From Paraburkholderia sp. BL25I1N1 (lineage in GTDB: Bacteria > Pseudomonadota > Gammaproteobacteria > Burkholderiales > Burkholderiaceae): a stretch of 64,000 nucleotides of DNA. The translations under genes were made by a program, and so were the position numbers. Where the stretch lies: NCBI RefSeq assembly GCF_003002025.1, contig NZ_PVZB01000011.1, positions 1 to 64,000 on the forward strand, read 5' to 3'. A model generated the notes under the pieces. It ran no database searches and was not told the DNA's origin. It saw nothing but the letters and a program-made list of their open reading frames with translations. Shown here in pieces: positions 1 to 9,871 of the stretch; the first letter of the stretch is position 1; each line of letters starts with the position of its first letter.

Positions 1-59
1 GTTCCTGTTCTTCTTTGTCACGGTTGCTTCGGTCATAGGACGTTATTTCCGTTATCGTC

Positions 60-3000
60 TCATGACCTCGGCACACAGAAAATCTGACAGGCTCCGCACG
101 AGCAGCGTTCTAGCAACTGAACCGTTGTTTCGAGAATCTCTCCGAGATACTTCTCCGCGAGTTCGGAATACCCCGCGCCACCAGCTAATGTATCGTAGAG
201 AAAGACATCTAGTACAACATCGCCGTCTTTCCCCGCCTTTGGCAACAACCGGTGCCCCGCTCCAAACTCTGTTGCGTCGAGGTCCAGTTGTGGATGTCGA
301 CTTGCCGCTAATCTGAGCGCTTCTGCTATGGAGTACGCGGCGCTCTCCAACGTCCTTACGACCCTTCTTGAAGACAGGTCTGTCACTAGCGGTGACGATA
401 TTTGAAAGCGAAGTAAAACCAAGTCGGTATGAAAGTCGTACCCGAGAAAAACGTGTTCAGAATCACCATTACACTCCGTCGGCGCTTGTTTTGCGTTATA
501 TAGGTAGGGCCGCTTGTGTTTCCCAACCTGCGGCTTGATGCCGTCGAAAACGCTCGCGCAACCGCAATCAGAACACACAAAAAAGCCTTTTGATTCGCCG
601 CCCTGCGTTAGACCCTTATTCACCGTAAGTAGCCTTCGGTCTGCCGCATGCGTGTAAATAAGCCGCTCTCCCGCCGACTTGAACGCAAACTCCTCCGCGT
701 TTGTCGGTTGTGGAAACTGCGCCATGGTTGCGTAGGTGACGTCTTGCTCTCGGTCCTCCTCGGTTAGCTCCTTGGCATTCTCTGGACCAAAAATCTCGGG
801 CGTAATCATCTTCTGCCGGAAAAGCTTCTGACTGCAGACAGGGCATACCGCTGGAATTGCGCCCTTCGAATGTGGGTCGTAGACAAATGAGCAATCAATG
901 CACGCAATCAATTCTTTAGCGCTCTCAAACAGTTTTCGAGCTCGATTCAACTCGCCAAGTGGAGTACTCGCAAAAACTCCTCCAGACCGGTAGGTCGCTT
1001 TGTTGATAACGACGAGACGTCCGGGAGCATATTCGCTTAACGCTTGACCGGTCGATTGCTGAGGACGCTGCAGCACTCGAATCTCTGGAATACCTCGGGC
1101 GTTCGGCTCCCGCTTCTCGACTTGGAAGCTACATAGCTCGGTCGGGAACGCGTAGCTCGGAAGCAGGCCATGGAAGAACAGGAATTCCAAAAGGTCTGCG
1201 TGCTCGTCTACGAAAGTTGCCGAGACGGAATTGTCTTGCTCGCCATCGAGCGAATCGATATCTGCGGCCGTCTCAGTTGTTGCAGCGCTCGCTAACGCAA
1301 ACAGCTTCTCTACAAATTGAGCTGCAACATCAGCTACCCATTGTGCTAACGAGCTAGTTGAAATCCCGAGGTTCGGCGGAAGCCATTGAGCAATTGCATC
1401 TCGCAGTTCGTGCGGAGGCGTGACGATGCGGTCTTTTATCCAACGCTCGAACCCGCGAAGATTGGGGGATTCGCTAGATGAGCCGTCAAAGAAGTCTCGC
1501 GTCGCGCCGAGAGATTTTTGCAACATCGCGCTCCCGGAGCCCTGGTGTTCGAGCTCGGTGAAAAAGGTTTGGATTAGATATGCATGTACGTGACGCCGGG
1601 CGATTTTGGCGTTTTGAACCTTTAGCTCTGGCGAGCGCGGCGCCCCTCTTACCATCGACCGCGGATTGAGGAAGTAGAAACTGTCATGCGGGCCGTTCTG
1701 CGAATAAGTGACCACAGATGAAACTGAAGCGCCGCGGCGACCGGCCCGGCCAGCTCGCTGTTGATAGTTCTCGCGCTGCGGGGGCACGTTTCTCAGAGCA
1801 ACAGCGACAAGAGAGCCAATATCAATGCCCACTTCCATCGTCGTGGTACAGCTCAGAACATCGATAGGCTTGTCCTTGCCGGTAAGCAGAATGTCCTGGA
1901 AGCGCAATTCATGCTTTTCGGTGGTCGAATGAACACTTCTATGGTCGCGGTTGGATAGCTGAGCCGTATGTTCCTCGACGTACAGGTTGGCAACTTTGCC
2001 ACTGGGCGATAGCGCTTCGATAACAGGATGGCGCCAATACCCCTTCCGTGCCACGAGATATCGGTCCTGCTTCGGGTCTGCCTCGCGAACCTCAGTACCT
2101 CCGCAGTTTAAGCAGCTTCCTTTGAACACGAGAGGCGAAAGCGAGGTGCAGGACGAACACTGAAACCATGTCTTATCGAGGTCGACAATCAACTGCAAGG
2201 CGTTTGGGTTCAGGAATAGACCGGACCGCTCCACCGCTAGCGCAGCCGACATAGCGTTCTCGATTTTCTGAACCACCGCCTCTGACAAAATACTTTGCCC
2301 AATAACCGAGTTTCTGAATCGCGAGTAAAACTTGCCGCTTCCTCCCCAGCTCTGTCGAGAAAAGCCATACGCTTTAGTTCTAGCGTACTCTTGGATATCG
2401 GCGTCGAACGCAAATTCGGACAGCATTTCCTCAATCCAGGCCACGCTGAGACTTCGGACGTCCTGTTCGCTGAGTTGGAACTCCGATAAGGCCGCAGTGA
2501 CTTTCTTCAACGCATTCCGGCTCGGCTCAACATAACCGACAGTGGTGCCTGCCAACGAGTAATATGCGCCGCAAAGCAGTTTCAATAGGGCCGCTTTGTA
2601 CCGGAACGGTGGCTGTCCAGGGTCATGCGTCTCCTCGAATGCATCCTCCAAAGTGTCGCACGCGGATTTGTACGTATCTACGTGCGAGTCGATAGTTTCG
2701 CCATCCGCGTCGAACATCGAAAGATTTTTTTCTGCCAGCGTCGCTATGTAGGCAAGATAGAGGCTACCGGTGGTCGGCTTAGCCTCACGGCCAAGCGAAG
2801 TCAGTCCCTTGACCGCAAGTGCTATCGTTTGCCGGAAGAGGTCCAATTCCATGTCGCGTGGCATGTCGCGCGCTAACCGGGCCGCCTTCTGACGACCGTC
2901 CGAGAATATAAGAACCTTCCTACCTTCATTTGGAAAGCGGTCTGAACGCGCTTTAGCCGCGGGTTGATACTTAATCTGCCCACGAACCAGCGTGGCGAAT

Positions 3001-5180
3001 GGAGCTTCGCCCTTCGTCACATGGTCCATGATTTTCGAAGGGTCGTCTTTGGATGCGCGCGTCTTTCTCGAGCAAGCCGGGCACACGTCAAACGTCATGG
3101 ATTTCTCGGCAAGCGGGTCCTTGTCGGGAAGCCAAACTGACCGAAATCCTTCAAGACTTGGCGGCCGCTTTCCCTCTAGGCGGCCGGTCGATATGTGTAG
3201 CCAGTATTGAACCGCCCTCACTCCCGGCTGAGGCTTTTCCTCAACGAACATTTCGACTTCGTACAGACTACGCTGCGAGTCCGGCGTCCACAGCCTATCG
3301 GGTTCGTGCCAAACGAACGTCTTCGTTGCGTCAACCCAACCTCTGATAAATGACGCGCCGCAATCGCGATGCGTCAAATATTCGAAAACTCGGGCGTGTC
3401 GTTGACAGCCACAACAAAGCAACGGCTTCGTGTGAAATGAACCCAGGATGGTGGGTGCACTGGCAGCAAGTCGCCCGCTGCAGTGCGGGTCGACGCACGC
3501 ATACAAGCCAGGAAGGCCTCTGAAGAAAAGATGTAGGCGCGCCGGGAGTAGAGGGCGGCCGTCTTTGCTTCGACGCGCAAAGGCACACAGGGCCAGCAGG
3601 GAATCAAGCGCCTGTTGAGCCTGAGCGGTTGCGATGTCAGGGAAAATCTCGGCAGTGAGTTCAGCCAGACTCGCGGCACGTCCTGACGCCAGGGAAATCA
3701 ACAATTGGGCCGGTCCAAACGTCCAAAGATGCTCGAACAGATAGTCACGTAGCTCGTCTATATTAGAAGCCGGCCTCTTCCATTCGAACGCAACGGAAAG
3801 GTCCGCAACGGCTTGCGACGCTGCCTCGGGTGTGACGGCATAAGTGGAGAGTGCAGATTGGTCGAAGCTTGCTAAGACGTGAGACTGTTTCGCAGACGCA
3901 GCGACCGGCAGTGGACGCTCTTCCGGTGTTCCTGTAACAACGACAAATTCTTGTCCTTCAGATGCTCCTGTTAGGTCTGTCGCGAAGGCCTTGATTTCTT
4001 CTATTGCCTTCTCTCCGCTACCCAAGCTTGCGCTTGTCAAGATAAAGCGTACGCGGTTTCGACCGACACCGAGCCTCGCTACTAGCCTCCGAAGAAGCAA
4101 GGCAACCTCTGCACCGCCCGCGCCACGATACATGTGAGCTTCGTCAAGAACGACAATTAGTTCATTTCGGTCGTCTGCTTTCAACCAATCTGAGGTTTGC
4201 TCGAAAATTCCGCGCTCAATGGGACGCATGAGCATGTATTCGAGCATCGAGTAGTTGGTGACGAGAATGTCTGGACATTCTCGTTGCATCTCGTCTCGCG
4301 TCATTAGTTCTCGGTCGCCTAGCTGAGTCTTGAGTCGCTTGCTCCAGTTCGGCTCTGGCGCGAGCTGTCCCTTCGACTTACCTCGAACTACTGTGCGTTG
4401 TCCGATGGCACTCTCGCCGTAGAAACCAATCATGTCTTTGCTAGGCCATCTTCCGATAGACTCCAGTTTTGCTTTGTCTTCCGGGGACGCTTCGAGCTTG
4501 TTGAAAAACTCGTCGAAAAGTGGCGCGATGTGCGTGGCATCCTTCTTCGGGCTTCGAACACCCGGATATGGAGTACGCCCGGTGTAGCTCCCGAAGCGAA
4601 CCGGTCGCTCGCGAGACCCGCGAATCGTCTTGTTAGCCTCTTCATTTCCAACCAAACGTCGAATGCGGGCAACTTGGTCATTAACCAGCGCGTTCATCGG
4701 GTACAAAAGCAATGCTCTGAAGCCCGGCATTGCTGAAGAATTAGGCCGGTCCTGATTCTCTATCGCAAGAGTGCCGAGGATAGGCATCAAGAAGCTTTCG
4801 GTCTTACCGGAACCGGTACCTGTCGCTACCACGAGGTCGGCTTGTCTGTCGCCGAGGAATGCCGTTAGTGCCTCACATTGATGCACATACGGCCTCGGGT
4901 ACAGGCCAACACCCTTTAGAGACGAAATTTTGGTTAGCGCGTTCTTTGCGACGGGTGGTATGCCGAGTTGCTCATACGCAGGTCCTTGGGCGTACACGGC
5001 TGTTGATTCGACGTACGCTTTCTGAGCAATCACAGAAGCTTGGTCTAGTAACATCGACCGTTCTGCAACAAGCGCGGAATCCTTGATGTGGTATTGCGCC
5101 TCGATGTAACGCTTCAATTCACTGTGGAGGCCAGATACGGTTTGATGGACGCCCTCGGAGATGTTTTGGTCTTCGCGCAT
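60..5180 (-). CDS. druE: Druantia defence helicase DruE (DEAH helicase with DUF1998-type C-terminus)
   Basis: Giant 1706-residue superfamily 2 helicase, last gene of the five-gene Druantia operon. Visible motifs are Walker A TGTGSGKT at residues 120-127, the LLLYPMNALVNDQ motif at about 158-169, DEAH at 346-349, the LTSASLGSG motif III, and QQRAGRAGRRG (motif VI) near residue 1145. Cysteine pairs typical of zinc ribbons follow (CSSC...CLNC, CIDC...CPVC, CSDC), and the end DTLAGGAGY...CSCGACQ resembles the DUF1998/MZB domain. In Druantia this protein is the large motor subunit. The gene begins 9 bp after druD. Oddity: the protein stops directly after the cysteine cluster, whereas a shifted frame continues past position 60 with a plausible family-like tail, so a 3' frameshift is possible. 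Assignment rests on family architecture and operon order. Confidence 0.88.
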   Translation of the reverse strand: MREDQNISEGVHQTVSGLHSELKRYIEAQYHIKDSALVAERSMLLDQASVIAQKAYVESTAVYAQGPAYEQLGIPPVAKNALTKISSLKGVGLYPRPYVHQCEALTAFLGDRQADLVVATGTGSGKTESFLMPILGTLAIENQDRPNSSAMPGFRALLLYPMNALVNDQVARIRRLVGNEEANKTIRGSRERPVRFGSYTGRTPYPGVRSPKKDATHIAPLFDEFFNKLEASPEDKAKLESIGRWPSKDMIGFYGESAIGQRTVVRGKSKGQLAPEPNWSKRLKTQLGDRELMTRDEMQRECPDILVTNYSMLEYMLMRPIERGIFEQTSDWLKADDRNELIVVLDEAHMYRGAGGAEVALLLRRLVARLGVGRNRVRFILTSASLGSGEKAIEEIKAFATDLTGASEGQEFVVVTGTPEERPLPVAASAKQSHVLASFDQSALSTYAVTPEAASQAVADLSVAFEWKRPASNIDELRDYLFEHLWTFGPAQLLISLASGRAASLAELTAEIFPDIATAQAQQALDSLLALCAFARRSKDGRPLLPARLHLFFRGLPGLYACVDPHCSGRLAASAPTILGSFHTKPLLCCGCQRHARVFEYLTHRDCGASFIRGWVDATKTFVWHEPDRLWTPDSQRSLYEVEMFVEEKPQPGVRAVQYWLHISTGRLEGKRPPSLEGFRSVWLPDKDPLAEKSMTFDVCPACSRKTRASKDDPSKIMDHVTKGEAPFATLVRGQIKYQPAAKARSDRFPNEGRKVLIFSDGRQKAARLARDMPRDMELDLFRQTIALAVKGLTSLGREAKPTTGSLYLAYIATLAEKNLSMFDADGETIDSHVDTYKSACDTLEDAFEETHDPGQPPFRYKAALLKLLCGAYYSLAGTTVGYVEPSRNALKKVTAALSEFQLSEQDVRSLSVAWIEEMLSEFAFDADIQEYARTKAYGFSRQSWGGSGKFYSRFRNSVIGQSILSEAVVQKIENAMSAALAVERSGLFLNPNALQLIVDLDKTWFQCSSCTSLSPLVFKGSCLNCGGTEVREADPKQDRYLVARKGYWRHPVIEALSPSGKVANLYVEEHTAQLSNRDHRSVHSTTEKHELRFQDILLTGKDKPIDVLSCTTTMEVGIDIGSLVAVALRNVPPQRENYQQRAGRAGRRGASVSSVVTYSQNGPHDSFYFLNPRSMVRGAPRSPELKVQNAKIARRHVHAYLIQTFFTELEHQGSGSAMLQKSLGATRDFFDGSSSESPNLRGFERWIKDRIVTPPHELRDAIAQWLPPNLGISTSSLAQWVADVAAQFVEKLFALASAATTETAADIDSLDGEQDNSVSATFVDEHADLLEFLFFHGLLPSYAFPTELCSFQVEKREPNARGIPEIRVLQRPQQSTGQALSEYAPGRLVVINKATYRSGGVFASTPLGELNRARKLFESAKELIACIDCSFVYDPHSKGAIPAVCPVCSQKLFRQKMITPEIFGPENAKELTEEDREQDVTYATMAQFPQPTNAEEFAFKSAGERLIYTHAADRRLLTVNKGLTQGGESKGFFVCSDCGCASVFDGIKPQVGKHKRPYLYNAKQAPTECNGDSEHVFLGYDFHTDLVLLRFQISSPLVTDLSSRRVVRTLESAAYSIAEALRLAASRHPQLDLDATEFGAGHRLLPKAGKDGDVVLDVFLYDTLAGGAGYSELAEKYLGEILETTVQLLERCSCGACQIFCVPRS

Positions 5181-5189
5181 TTTTTTTGG

Positions 5190-6248
5190 TTAGCTGGTGT
5201 GGATGTTGAGGCTGTAGCCCAATATGTCAAGGGCATTAGCGAGAAATGGATATAGTTTTGCAGAGAAGTAATACTTCTGCGGCCAAGGGTTATCGCATTC
5301 TGGAACTGGGTACATCCATCCGAGATGAAGAAGCTTGTTCTCTGGCTCAGGCAATGGCCACGATAGTTCTATACATATTTCGGGGCCACTTGTCTCGCAT
5401 CGCACCGTCGGCCGGCAATTTTCACTGCTGCTCATAAAAGGCTGTAACCGGCGCGCTTCCTGCCTATCTATTCGAGCAAGAGACTCGACAGCGGGGAAAT
5501 TCCCGGCACGCGCTTTCAGGTTACAAAGGTAGTATTGGAACGAAGGATTGCCATAAATGGACACGGCGCGGCGCGCTAGTCGGCGACCCAGCGGACCCGT
5601 ACACTTAGCTACTGGCCCCCAGCTTCGCTCGTTTAGTACGAGAAGATTCTCTGCTTCGTCATCCAGCGGTCCGGTGAGCTTTATCGATTCAAGGAAGTCC
5701 GTGCTCCATGAGTGGGCGCTCTCTCGGGGTAGACCCAACCAGCTCTGGAGTGTTTGCTCCGGTACACCTTCAAACTCTGCGTCCAAGCTGCTAGACATAG
5801 TCAGGATGCGTGCTCGGCCTGCCTGCTCAATGTCCTTGCGTATAGCTTTAGGTAGCACGCGAGTTGCTCCGCCGCCAATAAGTAATGACATTGTGTCGTC
5901 GATAGCTAGAAGCCTTGGCGGTGACACAGCATACCCCCCCGTCGTGGCCCCCCATATCTCGTCCAGATGAACCATCGCATCAATTTCACCGGATACTGAG
6001 AACTCCTGCCCATCTCCGTCTGCATGCGCGAAGAGAGGTGCGACTCTACGCCGAACTTCCATCGCTAACTTTTGAGACGAGACCTCTGCTGGACCATCTT
6101 CCCCGTCCGAGATTGATGCGCTATCAACGACGCCGCGAATGTGCTCCGCAATCAGCGAAACCTTCGTTGCTTCTGGAACACCTCTGTACTTAAACTCAGC
6201 CTCTAGCGAGCTACAGAGCGATGCGAACGTGATTGCTTCGAATTTCAT
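5190..6248 (-). CDS. druD: Druantia protein DruD
   Basis: 352-residue protein lying between druC and druE; its ATG overlaps the end of druC by 4 bp (ATGA), showing tight translational coupling. I see no catalytic motif, signal peptide or membrane segment; it appears to be a soluble alpha/beta protein. The name comes from its position and length in the druABCDE order of type I Druantia, not from a recognised domain. Its role in phage defence is unknown in detail. The coding sequence is intact. Confidence 0.72.
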   Translation of the reverse strand: MKFEAITFASLCSSLEAEFKYRGVPEATKVSLIAEHIRGVVDSASISDGEDGPAEVSSQKLAMEVRRRVAPLFAHADGDGQEFSVSGEIDAMVHLDEIWGATTGGYAVSPPRLLAIDDTMSLLIGGGATRVLPKAIRKDIEQAGRARILTMSSSLDAEFEGVPEQTLQSWLGLPRESAHSWSTDFLESIKLTGPLDDEAENLLVLNERSWGPVAKCTGPLGRRLARRAVSIYGNPSFQYYLCNLKARAGNFPAVESLARIDRQEARRLQPFMSSSENCRPTVRCETSGPEICIELSWPLPEPENKLLHLGWMYPVPECDNPWPQKYYFSAKLYPFLANALDILGYSLNIHTS

Positions 6249-8167
6249 AGGTTTGCGTCTGAAGCTTGAGCAAGCACTGTTTCGATGACCTTCTCGTCAA
6301 GCCAACTGCTCTCCGTCCTCGTCAGCAAGTCTCGCAATACGCCCATTGGCATTCCATTTGTACGTGCCCAAGGGAGCAGCCAATGCATCAGGAAGTTTTC
6401 TGAGTGTTCTACGCCCGCAAGCTTGTCCAACCTGCGAAGGATAAGCAAAGCGTTGCGTGCAGTGCGTTCCCAAAGCTTGGTGGAAAAGCTGAAGTCCGGA
6501 AGTGAACGAATAATCTGTTCGATATCTTCATCCGTCTTGGCCGGTTCCACTAATTCCTTCCAGCTCGCAGAGTTCAGTCGTCCCGTCGTAACCGTAGCGT
6601 ATTTGTTAGCTCGTCCCCAGATTAGCGCGTCTGAATCTATAACCGGACCAAGACAACATAACTCAGGACCCGGCGGTAAGACACCTGAGCCGTTCACGAA
6701 GGTTGCCAAGAGAGGGATGTCTGATAGGGAACTTCTAATACCAAGTTGGCTCTTTGCGACAGCGTTTGCGAGCCTGTCTCCGTATATCTCGAACGCTGAC
6801 TTGTTCACTCCGACTACAGCAACGCATCCTGCGGGGGACGTGTTTTTTTTGAATTGCGAGAACACGAAATCCGTTTCCGAGCCGTCTTGCAGTCCAAGAG
6901 GGACCCGCCAGAAGAGCGCCTGACTATCACTTAGCGCCGCAGCCACTGCCTCGAGGACCAACTCAGCAAAGGACCCTGCGAACTGCACCAACTGACCTGC
7001 CACCACGCCAGTCAGCACAGTTGCGGCGACGAGGACTGAGTCATCCTTACGCACGCCAATAGCCGATAGATTTCGCGTAATTACGCTAAGTGCCGTCCTG
7101 GCATCATTGAACGATGTAACTGTCACATCCGATTGCTCTGTGGCCAGCCCATGTGACCTATACTGCACATCCGGGTGTCTGGTTAGCGTCGCACTGGCTG
7201 GCGCCAGAACGTGAGTCGCCGAAGAAGTAGCCGGCGTGGCCGCTCGTTCTTGCAGCGACGCAACGACATTTTCCAGGCGGAGGACCGCTTCTTGGTTAGC
7301 CGCGAGATTTGAGGTGAGGAACTCGGCCTTCTCCGTCATGTCGCCAAACCTCGACTTCCACTCCTCTGCTACCGTAGACAGACCTCTTTCGAGCTCGCTG
7401 ACGTCCTGCTCAAAGGCCCGTGCCATCTCGCTGTTCCGCGACTGCACACTATCCTGCGCCGATTTCAATTTCGAAAAATCGGACTTAATCTCAGAAATCT
7501 GACTGAGCGAATCTCCCAGCTTGCGATGCAAGTTCTCGGTTTGAGCTCGGACGGCATTTGCAGAGTCACGCAGGTCTACGATTTCATTCTCGCGAGACTT
7601 CACTTGCCTCTTCAGGGACTCAAGTTCGGCAGGAATCCTTGCCGCCTTTTTTGCCTGTTCGAGCGCACTGCGTGTCGGTATCCAACTGACATCAGCCGTT
7701 GTTGTGTCCGTTAGCGGGAAGCCACTGAAAAGTAGTAGCTTTTCAACGTCTTCTCGACAGACGGTGACGTTTTGCTCAGGAACAAGTTTCCGCAGAAACA
7801 ACACCAGTGCTTCATGTTCATCGACAATAGGCTCGCTCGGAGGTTCAGGGAATTGCGACTGAAATTTATGCTTCCCCCAGCTTAGCCAAGCAAAGCTGAA
7901 CGCGGCCCACTCTGCAGCGTGCGATTTAGAATTTGAATCCGGCCCTTGGGCGAGCGCGGAGACAAACCTCTTTCCTTTCTCCTTTAGCTCAAGCTCAGTA
8001 TCGGGGCGGAACCCGCTAACAGTCTTGATGCAGGCAAACGCTTTTTTCCTGTCGGGAAGAGGAACCTCTGCCAAGAACCCGGCAATTACCTTGCTTCCTA
8101 GTTCGGCAATCCGCGCTTTCGATTCTTGAGAATATATCCATGCGGCCCGTGGCTCTCTCGCATTCAT
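6245..8167 (-). CDS. druC: Druantia protein DruC
   Basis: 640-residue soluble protein. Residues about 185-300 are rich in heptad-like E/K/L/R patterns and form a probable coiled coil; the flanks look globular. No nuclease or ATPase motif is visible. It overlaps druB by 4 bp at its start and druD by 4 bp at its end, so the operon is compactly translated. Named from position and length in the type I Druantia order. The coiled coil suggests a scaffold or oligomerising role, which is inference. Confidence 0.72.
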   Translation of the reverse strand: MNAREPRAAWIYSQESKARIAELGSKVIAGFLAEVPLPDRKKAFACIKTVSGFRPDTELELKEKGKRFVSALAQGPDSNSKSHAAEWAAFSFAWLSWGKHKFQSQFPEPPSEPIVDEHEALVLFLRKLVPEQNVTVCREDVEKLLLFSGFPLTDTTTADVSWIPTRSALEQAKKAARIPAELESLKRQVKSRENEIVDLRDSANAVRAQTENLHRKLGDSLSQISEIKSDFSKLKSAQDSVQSRNSEMARAFEQDVSELERGLSTVAEEWKSRFGDMTEKAEFLTSNLAANQEAVLRLENVVASLQERAATPATSSATHVLAPASATLTRHPDVQYRSHGLATEQSDVTVTSFNDARTALSVITRNLSAIGVRKDDSVLVAATVLTGVVAGQLVQFAGSFAELVLEAVAAALSDSQALFWRVPLGLQDGSETDFVFSQFKKNTSPAGCVAVVGVNKSAFEIYGDRLANAVAKSQLGIRSSLSDIPLLATFVNGSGVLPPGPELCCLGPVIDSDALIWGRANKYATVTTGRLNSASWKELVEPAKTDEDIEQIIRSLPDFSFSTKLWERTARNALLILRRLDKLAGVEHSENFLMHWLLPWARTNGMPMGVLRDLLTRTESSWLDEKVIETVLAQASDANL

Positions 8168-9825
8168 TTTGCAACCCCGTCAACATAGCGAGTGAGTTCA
8201 CGCGCAAGGTATCGCCTTGTCACGCTATCACCCTTTATCCAACGACTTCGATTAAACACGTGAACAAGTTCGAAATCAGACATTCGCATATCCGGGCGCG
8301 GCCAAACGGAGGTCGAACCGAACTGAAAAAGGTACTTTTTTAGCAACGCCCGAACTTGCTCTGGCAACTCAACAGCAGCAGTACTCCCCTTGCTTTCCGT
8401 CGCCGCTGGCAGCGAGACAAAACCTAAGGCTCCAAAGTCTATAACGACGTCTGCGTCAGACTTGCACACGTCATCGACAAGCCGAGCAGCGTCCTCATCG
8501 TTGGGATGAAATCCGTGTTTATGGCCAGCAACGCGTCTAGTCGAAGCGCATATGGTGTACTCAAGAACAGTGTCGTCTTGCCTGACGCGTACCCATCCTT
8601 GCGCTGCAGGAGGCATTGAAATGTAATCTAACTTGGCATGCGCGTGCCTGATATCCAAGAGCACCTGCGAGGCGTGCCGACTGTGTAAAACCGCTGATAT
8701 GGTGCCGCCTTCGTTGGAGGTAGCTCTGAGCATCACTATGGCGTTTAGAGCATGCCAAGGCGTTGAGATTGGAAGGGAAAACTCCACGTCAAGCATCGCG
8801 CCATACGTGCCTGGCGTCAGGAAGCGGGCCGTTGGTTTTCCACCAGGCTCATACCGAAAGAATGTTCTCGCCCCTGAAATGCCCCCGGCTGCACGTTCGT
8901 CGCTGTCACAACGGACGAACATGCTTGGTGCTTGACGTGCATCAACTTCATCCAGCGCAATCAAAATCGGGTTATCTCGAACGCTCTGAATTGACTGGGT
9001 TGTTATTCTATTTGATATTGGTGGCCAAACTTGGACGATATTTGGAACCTTGTGCTCAGCAGTGAGTTGCAGATTCGCCTGTATCCATTCGATACTTGCT
9101 TGCGACAAGAACTTAGGTACGAATACGAGGGCCGCTGAAAATTCACCCCTTTTCTCCAAGGGTTCATTTTCCCATTCGTCAGGAAACTGCACGGCTTTGT
9201 CGTCTCGCCAAACGACTGCGTATGTCCTGCCACCCTCAATTTTTCCCGCGCGATGAAAGAGGGCGTAACCGGCCCTCCCAACTGCAGTAAATGCAGTCAT
9301 CCCGGTTCTACGCAATCCCTCGCAAGTCCGGCCCTCGAATATAGTCGCCCCGCTGTGATGTGGGGAGACGGACAAGACGCAGTAAGCCGTCTGCTGCGGC
9401 TCAACGATTACCGTGTAACTTGAGAGTCGGTTGCCGGTCAGGTCAACTGCCGCCTCTCGACCTCCTACGTCTATCAAAAGCCGGCCTTCGGAGATGTCCT
9501 TTACGCTGAGGTCCAGCTCAAGCCCCCAAGACATGGGGCGCATTTTCAAGTACAGGCGCAGCCCAAGCCTCAGCTCTCCGCTTCGGCTGCTCTGGTCCAG
9601 ATGTGCTGGGTGCAGAGCACCTGCCCTGTAAATTGATTGGACGTAAAGCTCGCATTCTTCTCGCGCAGCGCCTTGGTTATGCGCAAAATGGGCTGCCCGT
9701 ACGAATCCCGCCCTTAGATGGACCGGCTCATAGCATTTTGGACAAATGTATGAGCCAAAGGGGACTGCTCGCGCGGCTGAAGCGCCAATAAGCTTACGCG
9801 TCCATCTATCAAGCGCGGCGTCCAT
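8164..9825 (-). CDS. druB: Druantia protein DruB with CoiA-like zinc motif
   Basis: 553-residue protein. Its N-terminus carries a putative zinc site: CPKC at residues 28-31, then HFAH at 46-49 and a Cys at 58. This C-x2-C...H-x2-H...C pattern recalls the N-terminal zinc segment of CoiA-like competence proteins. The remainder is mostly beta-rich and unrecognised. It lies 46 bp downstream of druA and overlaps druC by 4 bp. Named from operon position; the zinc motif is seen directly, its DNA-related role is inference. Confidence 0.74.
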   Translation of the reverse strand: MDAALDRWTRKLIGASAARAVPFGSYICPKCYEPVHLRAGFVRAAHFAHNQGAAREECELYVQSIYRAGALHPAHLDQSSRSGELRLGLRLYLKMRPMSWGLELDLSVKDISEGRLLIDVGGREAAVDLTGNRLSSYTVIVEPQQTAYCVLSVSPHHSGATIFEGRTCEGLRRTGMTAFTAVGRAGYALFHRAGKIEGGRTYAVVWRDDKAVQFPDEWENEPLEKRGEFSAALVFVPKFLSQASIEWIQANLQLTAEHKVPNIVQVWPPISNRITTQSIQSVRDNPILIALDEVDARQAPSMFVRCDSDERAAGGISGARTFFRYEPGGKPTARFLTPGTYGAMLDVEFSLPISTPWHALNAIVMLRATSNEGGTISAVLHSRHASQVLLDIRHAHAKLDYISMPPAAQGWVRVRQDDTVLEYTICASTRRVAGHKHGFHPNDEDAARLVDDVCKSDADVVIDFGALGFVSLPAATESKGSTAAVELPEQVRALLKKYLFQFGSTSVWPRPDMRMSDFELVHVFNRSRWIKGDSVTRRYLARELTRYVDGVAK

Positions 9826-9871
9826 TTACAGCCCCGAAGGTCTATCAGTTTTTTAGGTTATCGCGTTAACT

